Shown here: positions 41,476 through 49,485 of the stretch, piece by piece
How the letters are laid out: every line of letters begins with the position of its first letter
Numbering within the stretch: position 1 is the stretch's first letter
Source: an uncultured Collinsella sp.
GTDB lineage: Bacteria > Actinomycetota > Coriobacteriia > Coriobacteriales > Coriobacteriaceae
Length of the DNA stretch: 64,000 nucleotides
Reading direction: 5' to 3'
Assembly: GCA_900549715.1 (NCBI GenBank)
Contig: URPK01000006.1
Coordinates: forward strand, 1-64,000
Notes under the pieces: model-generated
Told to the model about the DNA's origin: nothing
The model's database searches: none
What the model saw: the letters and a program-made list of their open reading frames with translations, nothing else
Position numbers and translations under genes: made by a program

Positions 41476-41516
41476 TGGGGGTGGAATGGTGGGGAGGGGT
41501 GGGGGAAGGGGTGGGG
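41476..41516 (+). promoter_or_regulatory. TGGGG repeats, MraZ-binding candidates
   Basis: TGGGG occurs at 41476, 41490, 41500 and 41512 on the plus strand in an otherwise G-rich tract. MraZ proteins bind tandem TGGG-type repeats near 10-bp spacing upstream of their own operons; the 41490-41500 spacing is exact and the others are close. Autoregulation of the mra operon is the natural reading. Confidence 0.55.
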
Positions 41517-41620
41517 AAAGGTGTTGAAAAATGGGGCGGTTCCCCATATTATTGATGACGTCGACAGGCGGGGTGGTTCCCCGCGTACGTGCCATCTGAG
41601 TAACCGAGGGGAGGGCGCAC

Positions 41621-42055
41621 ATGGGAATGACTGGTGCATACGAGCGCAATCTCGATGCAAAAGGTCGTCTGTCCCTGCCTGCACCCCTTCGCGAGGAGCT
41701 TGGAGAGCACGTTCGCGTGTTCAAAGCCCTGGATGTCGATGCTCTGTACGTGTTCTCTGCCGAGGCCTTCGATAAGTGGGTCGAAGGGCTCTTCGCGGGT
41801 CGTGAGGGCCACGAGGGTTTTAACCCGCGTGACATTAACGACCAGAAGCTCATGAGGGCGATCAACAAGCGCACCACGTCGATGGATGTGGACAGCGCGG
41901 GTCGTATCGGTCTTTCTGAGTCTCTCCGCAAGCAGGCGAACCTCGACCGCGAGGTCACGGTTGTGGGCAACTACGACCACCTTGAGGTTTGGGATCGCGC
42001 CGCGGCCGATGAGGACGATGACGATGAGGCCCTGCTGGACCTCTTCTTCTCGTAA
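41621..42055 (+). CDS. mraZ: Transcriptional regulator MraZ
   Basis: Predicted 144-residue DNA-binding protein that regulates the division and cell-wall (dcw) operon. Two AbrB-like swapped-hairpin repeats are visible: GAYERNLDAKGRLSLPAPLRE at the N-terminus (conserved Asp-x-Lys-Gly-Arg) and MDVDSAGRIGLSESLRKQA (Asp-x-x-Gly-Arg) in the second half. The acidic C-terminal tail (EDDDDEALL) is a little longer than usual. A GAGGGGAGG ribosome site precedes the ATG. It is the first gene of the cluster running to ftsQ. Confidence 0.96.
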   Translation: MGMTGAYERNLDAKGRLSLPAPLREELGEHVRVFKALDVDALYVFSAEAFDKWVEGLFAGREGHEGFNPRDINDQKLMRAINKRTTSMDVDSAGRIGLSESLRKQANLDREVTVVGNYDHLEVWDRAAADEDDDDEALLDLFFS

Positions 42056-42075
42056 GGGCAAGGCACGGGTAACGG

Positions 42076-43041
42076 ATGGAGCGTGGGATCTTGACACAAG
42101 AATATCGGCATGAACCTGTCATGCTCGGCGAAGTGCTTGAGTCGCTGCAGCTAAAGAGCGGCTCCGTTGTCTGCGATTGCACCCTTGGCGGTGCCGGCCA
42201 TTCGGTAAAGATGGCCGCACAGGTGGGGGAGACGGGCCTTTTGCTCGGCGTCGATCAGGACGACATGGCCCTCGAGGCCGCTGGCGCCCGTCTGGACCGC
42301 GAGGTTCCCGGCGTTCCGCACCAGCTGCTGAAGGGCAACTTCGGCGACTTGGACGAGCTGCTTTGCTCGGCCGAGGTGCCCGGGGTCGATGGCTTCCTGT
42401 TCGATTTGGGCGTTTCGTCACCACAACTCGATATCCCTGGCAGGGGCTTTTCGTATAACGAGGACGCCCCATTGGACATGCGGATGGATCCGGGCAATAA
42501 CACCTTAAACGCAGCTGAGGTCATCAACACCTATAACGAACACGACCTCGCCCGGATTCTACGCGTCTACGGCGAAGAGAAGTTCGCCTCGCAGATCGCG
42601 CGCGAGATCGTGCGCCGCCGCGAGCAAGAACCGATCGAAACCACCGGTCAGTTTGTCGAGATCATCAAGGCGGGTATCCCAGCTGCCGCTCGTCGGCATG
42701 GTGGACACCCGGCCAAGAAAAGTTTCCAGGCCATTCGCATCGAGGTCAATCACGAACTCGATGTGCTCGAACGAGGACTTGATGCCGCCACCAGGTGGCT
42801 CAACCCGGGCGGACGCATCTGCGTCATTTCGTATCACTCGCTCGAGGACCGTATCGTAAAGAACCACTTTAAGGAGATGAGCCAGGGGTGCACGTGTCCG
42901 CCGGAGATTCCGGTGTGCGTGTGCGGCAACGTGCCGATACTCAAGGTCATCACCCGCAAACCCCTGGTTGCCCAGCCTGATGAGGTTGAGCGCAACCCTC
43001 GGGCGAGATCAGCCAAAATCCGCGTGGCGCAGCGTCTGTAG
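42076..43041 (+). CDS. rsmH: 16S rRNA (cytosine-N4)-methyltransferase RsmH
   Basis: Predicted 321-residue SAM-dependent enzyme (formerly MraW) that methylates C1402 of 16S rRNA. It reads YRHEPVMLGEVLESL, CTLGGAGHSVKM (SAM loop), FLFDLGVSSPQLD and, near the end, CVISYHSLEDRIVK, the standard family order. The ATG at 42076 is used, but a TTG six codons in (before TQEYRHEPV) with GGAGCG upstream is an alternative. It lies 20 bases behind mraZ. Confidence 0.95.
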   Translation: MERGILTQEYRHEPVMLGEVLESLQLKSGSVVCDCTLGGAGHSVKMAAQVGETGLLLGVDQDDMALEAAGARLDREVPGVPHQLLKGNFGDLDELLCSAEVPGVDGFLFDLGVSSPQLDIPGRGFSYNEDAPLDMRMDPGNNTLNAAEVINTYNEHDLARILRVYGEEKFASQIAREIVRRREQEPIETTGQFVEIIKAGIPAAARRHGGHPAKKSFQAIRIEVNHELDVLERGLDAATRWLNPGGRICVISYHSLEDRIVKNHFKEMSQGCTCPPEIPVCVCGNVPILKVITRKPLVAQPDEVERNPRARSAKIRVAQRL

Positions 43042-43131
43042 GCGCGACCGCGCGATATTGGACCTCCCGCTCGCACCATAAACGAAGCTTAAACACACTA
43101 CCAACGTACTCGGGATGGGAGGCGGCATATC

Positions 43132-43602
43132 ATGGGCTACAACACTTCAAACGCAGCACTCGCCTATGATATGAACGCCATGCCCGCCTATCGTGAGACG
43201 CCGCAGGCCCCCGTTGCTCCCCGTGAGCAGCGCACGCCGCGCTTTGATGTCTACACGGGCGCGGGCCGTCAGGCAAACCAGGCGGTAAGCCCGGTTTTCA
43301 TGAGCGTTCTTAAAACGTTTTGCATCATTGCGGCTATCTTCATGACGATCGGCGTCGCCCGCGTGGCGCTCGCCGGCGTTACGGCCCAGGTGCTCAACAG
43401 CAACGCCGAGCTTACCAGCACGCTCGAAAAAGCGACCGATGAGAGCTCCGACCTGGAGGTCATGCATTCGGTCTATGGTGCCGACACGCGCATTCGCGAC
43501 CTTGCGGGCGCTTATGGCATGGTGGAGCCCAGCGAGAGCGTTACACTTGATTTTTCGCAGGATGCAGCCGCGGGCGCTAGCTCGACCGCGACCGCTCAGT
43601 AA
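43132..43602 (+). CDS. ftsL: FtsL-like septum protein
   Basis: Predicted 156-residue bitopic membrane protein. A cytoplasmic tail of about 60 residues, one membrane span (about 62-84, CIIAAIFMTIGVARVALAG), then a short extracellular helix with the pattern of a septum coiled coil (LNSNAELTSTLEKATDESSDLE) and a Ser/Ala-rich end. Sequence is weakly conserved in this family; the name rests mainly on topology and position between rsmH and ftsI. FtsL pairs with FtsB and activates FtsWI. A GGGAGG ribosome site precedes the ATG. Confidence 0.8.
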   Translation: MGYNTSNAALAYDMNAMPAYRETPQAPVAPREQRTPRFDVYTGAGRQANQAVSPVFMSVLKTFCIIAAIFMTIGVARVALAGVTAQVLNSNAELTSTLEKATDESSDLEVMHSVYGADTRIRDLAGAYGMVEPSESVTLDFSQDAAAGASSTATAQ

Positions 43603-43619
43603 CAAGACGGTAGCTGAGT

Positions 43620-45485
43620 ATGACAAATGACTATCGCCGCGGTTCCGATGGGGGCCGCGGTTCTGGACGTCCCTCGTCGCGGGGACGTTCTGGTTATCAA
43701 GGAACGGGTCGGCAATCTTACAACGCCGGGCGGTCCCGTGGCAACGACCCGGCGTCGCGACTTCGCGGCTCGGGCGGCCCTCAAGTGCATAACACCAGGT
43801 CGCGCAAGAGCTCGTCGACCGAATGGCTCACAGGCACGCCTCTGCCTCGCCGCAAAGCCGTCATGGGATTCATTGGGTTTGGCTTGGGCTTGGGCGTCTT
43901 TCGCCTTGCCGACTATCAAATTGTCGAAGCCGATAAACTGCGCGAGCGTGCCGATGCGCGTCGCCTGCTTGCGCAGACCCTCTATGCCAAACGTGGCACC
44001 ATCTACGACCGCAACGGTAACGTGCTGGCGTCGTCGGTCGAATGTCGCAATATCGCCGTGAACCCGCAGCTTGTCGAGGATGTTGACAAGACGGTGTCGG
44101 CGCTGGTCAAGGCAACTGGAATCGATAAAAAGACCTGCCGTAAGCTCGTTGAGTCCGATGGAACCTGGGTGTATATCAAGCGCCAGGTGGACGAAGACGA
44201 TGCTGCGGCGCTGGAGAAGAAGAACCTGCCCGGCGTGCTTTTTGAGCAGGCCATGAAGCGCGTATATCCATACGGCAATCTGGCATCGCAGGTGCTGGGT
44301 GTAGTGAATGTAGACAACGACGGCTTGACGGGTCTCGAAAAGCAATACAACAAACTTCTGACCGGCACGAACGGTTCTCTCGTGCGCGAGCGCGCGAGGG
44401 ACGGCAGCTATATCGCGGGCGGTGCCTATAAAAAGGTGGCTGCGGTCGACGGCGTTGATATCGTGACGACGCTCGATGTCAATATCCAGCGTGCGGCTGA
44501 GGACGCTCTGGCAGAGGCTGTCGAGAAGACAAAGGCCAAGAACGGCTCGGCTTTGGTCACCGACCCCACGACCGGCGAAATTCTCGCCGCCTGCTCGTAT
44601 CCGACCTACGACCAGACCGATTTGGAAAACGCCAAGACCGAAGATATGAACCTGCGCCTGGTTACCGACGCCTACGAGCCCGGCTCGGTCTTTAAGACGC
44701 TCGTGGCGGGCGCCGGCTTCGACTTGGGCGTCGTGCGATCGAGTACGTCGCTTGAGGTGCCGGCGAGCATCAAGGTGGGCGACGATACCGTCACCGATGC
44801 CGACAAGCGCGACTATGCCATGACCATGGATGTGCGCGAGATGATGCGCCGTTCGTCCAACGTGGGCTTTGTCCTGGTGGGGCGCAAGATCGGTGCCGAC
44901 GACTTTGCCGCCTATGTGGACAAGTGGGGCATCGGTCACAGCTCGGGTGTCGATTTTCCGGGCGAGAGCCTGGGCATCGTCAAGGAGCGTGACCAGTATG
45001 ACGGCGCCACGCTGGGCTCGATGAGCTTTGGACAGGCGCTGTCTGTCTCGCCGATTGAGGTCGCACGTGCCGTGGGCGGCATCGCCAACGGCGGCGTGAT
45101 GATGACCCCGCACTTCTATAAGTCCAGCAAAGGCGACGAGAAGGACTGGGGCGAAGGTGACCGCGCGATTTCGGAGGACGCCGCATCCCAGGTGACATCG
45201 TGCATGCAGACGGTCGTGTCCGAGGGAACGGGCGTTGGCGGCGCGGTTGACGGCTATGACGTGGCGGGCAAGACCGGTACGGCCGAACGAGCCGACGAGA
45301 ACGGCGGCTACCTTAAGGAGAACTACATGTCGTCCTTTATGGGCTTTGCGCCGGCACAATCGCCCAAGGTGCTGTGCTATATCACGCTCGACGGAACGCC
45401 GAGCGGCTCAGATGCCGCTGCGGTGCCGTTCCAGTCCATTATGGCCAACGCGCTCGACGTGTTGGGTATCCCGCACACGAGGTAG
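43620..45485 (+). CDS. ftsI: Penicillin-binding protein, FtsI type (septal transpeptidase)
   Basis: Predicted 621-residue class B penicillin-binding protein that cross-links septal peptidoglycan. An unusually long, Arg/Gly/Ser-rich cytoplasmic tail (about 78 residues) precedes one membrane span (about 80-96). The dimerisation domain begins RGTIYDRNGNVLA. The transpeptidase motifs are SVFK (in EPGSVFKTLV), SSN (in RRSSNVGF) and KTGTA (in VAGKTGTAERAD). No PASTA domains are found. It lies 18 bases behind ftsL and partners with FtsW encoded further on. Confidence 0.95.
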   Translation: MTNDYRRGSDGGRGSGRPSSRGRSGYQGTGRQSYNAGRSRGNDPASRLRGSGGPQVHNTRSRKSSSTEWLTGTPLPRRKAVMGFIGFGLGLGVFRLADYQIVEADKLRERADARRLLAQTLYAKRGTIYDRNGNVLASSVECRNIAVNPQLVEDVDKTVSALVKATGIDKKTCRKLVESDGTWVYIKRQVDEDDAAALEKKNLPGVLFEQAMKRVYPYGNLASQVLGVVNVDNDGLTGLEKQYNKLLTGTNGSLVRERARDGSYIAGGAYKKVAAVDGVDIVTTLDVNIQRAAEDALAEAVEKTKAKNGSALVTDPTTGEILAACSYPTYDQTDLENAKTEDMNLRLVTDAYEPGSVFKTLVAGAGFDLGVVRSSTSLEVPASIKVGDDTVTDADKRDYAMTMDVREMMRRSSNVGFVLVGRKIGADDFAAYVDKWGIGHSSGVDFPGESLGIVKERDQYDGATLGSMSFGQALSVSPIEVARAVGGIANGGVMMTPHFYKSSKGDEKDWGEGDRAISEDAASQVTSCMQTVVSEGTGVGGAVDGYDVAGKTGTAERADENGGYLKENYMSSFMGFAPAQSPKVLCYITLDGTPSGSDAAAVPFQSIMANALDVLGIPHTR

Positions 45486-45612
45486 GGGGTTACAATCTTT
45501 GGGGCGTGGTTTGTTGTCCCATATGAGGGGTGTTCACATGCCCTGCACCACGCATGCGCGGCGCTGGGATACAATACGCCGATAGCATTATTAGGTTTAC
45601 AGGGGAGCTGCA
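45486..45612 (+). promoter_or_regulatory. Gap where murE would usually sit, with a possible promoter
   Basis: The 127-base spacer between ftsI and murF contains no gene. TACAAT (45570-45575) lies 38 bases before murF and could be a -10 element, without a good -35. An internal promoter here would split the cluster. Confidence 0.4.
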
Positions 45613-47037
45613 ATGATAGAGATCGCCGTCAACAACCTCGCGGCCGCAACAGGGGCCCGAACCGTGACGGGAGAAGCCGATCGGGTATGCCGCGGGTGCG
45701 TTATCGACTCGCGCCAGGTCGAGGAAGGGACGATTTTCGTCGCCTTTCCCGGTGAAAACGTCGACGGCAATGATTTTGCTTCCCGTGCCGTCCAGTCGGG
45801 TGCCGGCGCCGTCGTGATGACGCGTGAGCCCGAGGCCGAGCTGGTCTTGCTGGCGCAGGACAGGAGCTGTGCCATCTTGCTGACCGATGATCCCGAGGAG
45901 TTTCTGCTGCGTTTGGCGCACGCGTACCGCCTGGAGCTTGGCTGCCTGGTCGTTGGTATTACCGGTTCCATCGGCAAGACGACGACCAAGGACGTGCTCG
46001 CCGCTGTGCTCGCCAAGCGCTATCGCGTCTGGGCCACCAAGGGCAATTTCAATAACCTGATCGGCATGCCGCTCACGGTGCTTTCCGCTCCGGCCGATAC
46101 CGAGGTCCTGGTGCTCGAGATGGGCATGAACCATTTCCACGAGATTGAGCGCCTGTCCCAGTCCGCCAATCCCAACCTTGCCATCGTGAGCAAGATCGGC
46201 ACCTCTCACATCGGCATTTTGGGCAGCCGCGAGAACATCGCCCGCGCTAAGGCCGAGATTGTCCAGGGTATGTGCGCCGCCGGCGACTTCTTGCCGCTGC
46301 TGGTTTTGGGCGGTGAGGACGACTTTACGCCGTTCATTCGCGATACGTTCGCCCAGCCTGCTGGTATCGATGTGATGCTGGCCGGCGTCTCGGACGATGA
46401 TGAGGTCCGTGCCCGCGACGTTCGAGCTGATGACGAGGGCCGTCCGGTCTTTACGCTCGATTTTGGTCAGGGCGAGACAATCGATACCATGCTTGCCATC
46501 CCCGGCGTGCAGTCCGTTCCGAATGCCGTTAAGGCCGCCGCGGTTGCCTATCGCCTGGGCGTGACGCCCGAGCAGATCGATGCTGCCTTTAGGGGCCTCA
46601 CGATCACCGGTCACCGCCAGGAGATCAAACGCGCCAAGAGCGGTGCACGCATCATCGATGACTCCTATAACGCCAGCGCCGAATCGATGGCAGCCGGTCT
46701 CGACCTGCTGTGCTCGCTTTCGTGCACGGGGTCTCGCATGGCGATCTTGGGCGAGATGGGCGAGATGGGCGATGAGGCTCCTCGCATGCATGAACTCGTG
46801 GGCGCCTATGCCGCCGCCAAGAAGCTCGACATGCTGGCGTGCGTCGGCGGCGAGCTGGCCCAGCTTATGGCCGATGCCGCGCGCATGATGGGCATGGACG
46901 AGGACCGCATCCAGGTGTTCTCCGATTATCAGCAGGTGCTCGACCGCATGGGCGGCGCGCTTGAAAAACATGATGTTGTACTGGTCAAGGGTTCCCGCTT
47001 TGTTGAGCTCGACCGCTTTGTGGAAGGTGTGTGCTAG
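45613..47037 (+). CDS. murF: UDP-MurNAc-tripeptide--D-Ala-D-Ala ligase
   Basis: Predicted 474-residue cytoplasmic Mur ligase adding D-Ala-D-Ala to the peptidoglycan precursor. The N-terminal domain starts EIAVNNLAAATGAR with CRGCVIDSRQVEEGTIFVA, typical of MurF and MurE. The ATP loop is GITGSIGKTTTKD, followed by LEMGMNHFHEIERL and the central GHRQEIKRAKSGARIIDDSYNASAESM, whose DDSYNA is MurF-specific. The C-terminal ligase domain is complete. GGGGAGCTGCA is the ribosome site. mraY starts three bases after the stop. Confidence 0.95.
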   Translation: MIEIAVNNLAAATGARTVTGEADRVCRGCVIDSRQVEEGTIFVAFPGENVDGNDFASRAVQSGAGAVVMTREPEAELVLLAQDRSCAILLTDDPEEFLLRLAHAYRLELGCLVVGITGSIGKTTTKDVLAAVLAKRYRVWATKGNFNNLIGMPLTVLSAPADTEVLVLEMGMNHFHEIERLSQSANPNLAIVSKIGTSHIGILGSRENIARAKAEIVQGMCAAGDFLPLLVLGGEDDFTPFIRDTFAQPAGIDVMLAGVSDDDEVRARDVRADDEGRPVFTLDFGQGETIDTMLAIPGVQSVPNAVKAAAVAYRLGVTPEQIDAAFRGLTITGHRQEIKRAKSGARIIDDSYNASAESMAAGLDLLCSLSCTGSRMAILGEMGEMGDEAPRMHELVGAYAAAKKLDMLACVGGELAQLMADAARMMGMDEDRIQVFSDYQQVLDRMGGALEKHDVVLVKGSRFVELDRFVEGVC

Positions 47038-47040
47038 CCC

Positions 47041-48060
47041 ATGTTCGGCAATCCCTCGTATCCAACGTATCAGGCTTTTTTGGGGCTTGGCATCGCCGCT
47101 GCCGTTGCGCTGCTGCTCATGCCGTGGTGGATCAAGCTACTCAAGGTCGAGGGTATCGGCCAGCAGGTTCGTGCCGACGGCCCCAAGCGTCATTTGGTTA
47201 AGCAGGGAACGCCCACCATGGGTGGTGTTGTCATCCTCGTCGCGATCTCGCTGACCTGCCTGCTGATGGGCAAGCTCACCACCGAGCTCGTGCTCGTGCT
47301 CCTCGCCACGCTGGCGACCGGCGTGCTGGGCCTGATCGACGACCTGACCTCCGTTACGCATGGGCGCTCGCTCGGCCTGACGCCTCATGCCAAGATGATC
47401 GGCCTCACCATTATCTGTGTCACCTTTACGGTACTTGCCGTCAACTGGTGCGGCGTCGCCCCCGAGATTCGTTTTCCCGGTGGGTTGACGATCGACCTTG
47501 GCGTGCTTTCGACTACCATCTGCGGCTATTCGTTCCCGTGGCTCTATATTGTCTTTTGCTGGCTGATGATTGCCGGTCTTTCTAATGCCGTGAACCTGAC
47601 CGATGGCCTTGACGGTCTTGCTGGTGGCACCTCCATGATCGCCATGCTCGCCATGGCTGCCATGGCGTTTTTGCACGGAGACGTGAACCTGTCCATCTTT
47701 TGCACCGCGTGTGCCGGTGCCTGCTTGGGCTTTCTGTGGTTCAACTGCTATCCGGCGAGCATCTTTATGGGCGATACCGGCTCGCTTGCCCTGGGCGCCG
47801 CGTTTGCCTGCACGTCCATCATGACCAACACCGAGGTCGTCTCCCTTATCATCGGCGGCCTGTTTATCGTTGAGACCCTTTCGGTCATGATTCAGGTTGT
47901 CTACTTCCACTTTACGCACAAGCGCGTCTTCCTTATGGCGCCCATCCATCATCATTTCGAAAAGAAGGGTTGGGCCGAGACCAAGGTCGTCATCCGTTTT
48001 TGGATTATCGCTGCGGCCTTTGGTGCCGTTGGCCTTGCTTTGTTCTTCCAGTTGGGATAG
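47041..48060 (+). CDS. mraY: Phospho-MurNAc-pentapeptide translocase
   Basis: Predicted 339-residue integral membrane enzyme that transfers phospho-MurNAc-pentapeptide to undecaprenyl phosphate, giving lipid I. About ten hydrophobic segments are visible. The catalytic acidic motifs are GLIDDLTSV, NLTDGLDGLAGG and FMGDTGSLALG, and the histidine-rich MAPIHHHFEKKGW loop is present. The four-base spacing to murF suggests coupled translation. Confidence 0.97.
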   Translation: MFGNPSYPTYQAFLGLGIAAAVALLLMPWWIKLLKVEGIGQQVRADGPKRHLVKQGTPTMGGVVILVAISLTCLLMGKLTTELVLVLLATLATGVLGLIDDLTSVTHGRSLGLTPHAKMIGLTIICVTFTVLAVNWCGVAPEIRFPGGLTIDLGVLSTTICGYSFPWLYIVFCWLMIAGLSNAVNLTDGLDGLAGGTSMIAMLAMAAMAFLHGDVNLSIFCTACAGACLGFLWFNCYPASIFMGDTGSLALGAAFACTSIMTNTEVVSLIIGGLFIVETLSVMIQVVYFHFTHKRVFLMAPIHHHFEKKGWAETKVVIRFWIIAAAFGAVGLALFFQLG

Positions 48061-48069
48061 TGGTCTTTC

Positions 48070-49476
48070 ATGCCTCTTGCTGATGTCTTTAGCCTGCTCG
48101 TTTTGGGTCAGGGCAAATCCGGTCTCGATGTCGCCCACTGGGCGCTGGCACATCCCGAGCGCGTAAGTGCCGTTACCGTGTATGGCGGCGGCACCTCTGA
48201 GCCCAATGACGCCACGCGAGCGCTCGAGGCTGCTGGTGCGTCGTTTGTCTATGGCACCGAACAGGTCGAAGGCGCCTATGACGTATGCGTGACGTGCCCG
48301 GGCATCTCGGAGTTCTCGGGCTTCTTTAAGGCCGGGCGCGAACATGCCGCCCAGATTATGGGTGAGCCAGAGTTTGCCTATCGCCTGTCGCCCGATAACT
48401 GGATTGCCATCACGGGCACCAACGGTAAGACGACCACCACGTCGCTGACCGATTATCTGCTCAAGGCTGCCGGCGAGGCCAGCGTAGCTGTCGGCAACAT
48501 CGGCGAGCCGCCGGTCAACGAGATTGACGGCCGAGCCCACAACGAGTGGTTTGTGGCTGAGCTCTCGAGCTATCAGATTGCTACGACCACCGAGCTCCAC
48601 CCTCGCGTGGCAGTGCTGCTCAACATCACTCCCGACCACTTGGGCTGGCATAAGAGCCATAAGAACTATGCGCTTGCCAAGATCAAGCTGTTTGACAATA
48701 TGGTCGATGACGATCTGGTGGTTGTCGACGTCGAAGACGCCGGCATTCACGAGTTCGATGAGTGCATCTATACGCCGGGTCGCCGCATCTGCAAGGTCGC
48801 TTTTGACGAGCCCGAGGGTGCAGACGCCGCCTTTGTGCGCGACGGCAAGATGATCGTGCGCCTGAAGGGCGTCGAGACTCAGCTTGTCGCCACGTCCGAA
48901 CTCAAGATCTCGGGCCATCACAATGTTATCAATGCCCTTTGCGCTGCCACGGCTGCCCTGGCAGTCGGTGCCGATGTCGATGGTGTCTGCCGCGGTCTGG
49001 CCTCGTTCCAGCCGCTCGAGCACCGCGTGGAGCCGTGCGGCGAGATTGACGGCGTGCGCTACGTCAACGATTCCAAGGCGACCAACACCGACGCGGTCGA
49101 GAAGGCACTGACGGCATTTCCCGATGACAACGTGATCTTGCTGCTCGGCGGCCACGATAAGGGCACGCCGCTCACGGACTTCGCGCGCGTCGTTATGGAT
49201 AACGTGCGCTCGGTCGTCTGCTTTGGCGATGCGCGCGAGCGCTTTACCGCCGCTATGGACGAGGCCGATGTCGATGGCGATGTGGATATCGCCCAAGCGG
49301 ATGACCTACGCGATGCCGTGGACGTTGCCCGTTCGCTGTCGAGCCGTGGCGACGTGATCTTACTTTCTCCTGCCTGCTCTTCGTTCGATGAGTTCTCGGG
49401 CTATGAGGAGCGCGGCCGCGTGTTTAAGGACTACGTGGCTCAGCTTGCCGCTGCAGCGAAATCGCAAATGGAATAG
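48070..49476 (+). CDS. murD: UDP-MurNAc-L-Ala--D-Glu ligase
   Basis: Predicted 468-residue cytoplasmic Mur ligase adding D-glutamate. The N-terminal Rossmann-like domain holds LLVLGQGKSGLDVAHWAL. The ATP loop is AITGTNGKTTTTSL, followed by ELSSYQI and LNITPDHLGWHKSHKNYALAK. The C-terminal domain contains HRVEPCGEIDGVRYVNDSKATNTDA, with the MurD signature NDSKATN, and LLLGGHDKG. Complete length. It sits nine bases behind mraY. Confidence 0.96.
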   Translation: MPLADVFSLLVLGQGKSGLDVAHWALAHPERVSAVTVYGGGTSEPNDATRALEAAGASFVYGTEQVEGAYDVCVTCPGISEFSGFFKAGREHAAQIMGEPEFAYRLSPDNWIAITGTNGKTTTTSLTDYLLKAAGEASVAVGNIGEPPVNEIDGRAHNEWFVAELSSYQIATTTELHPRVAVLLNITPDHLGWHKSHKNYALAKIKLFDNMVDDDLVVVDVEDAGIHEFDECIYTPGRRICKVAFDEPEGADAAFVRDGKMIVRLKGVETQLVATSELKISGHHNVINALCAATAALAVGADVDGVCRGLASFQPLEHRVEPCGEIDGVRYVNDSKATNTDAVEKALTAFPDDNVILLLGGHDKGTPLTDFARVVMDNVRSVVCFGDARERFTAAMDEADVDGDVDIAQADDLRDAVDVARSLSSRGDVILLSPACSSFDEFSGYEERGRVFKDYVAQLAAAAKSQME

Positions 49477-49485
49477 GGGTTGCCG

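Noticed and set aside
47137..49296. A 719-codon minus-strand frame across mraY and murD
   Set aside because: Shadow of two well-identified Mur pathway genes, with no recognisable domain.
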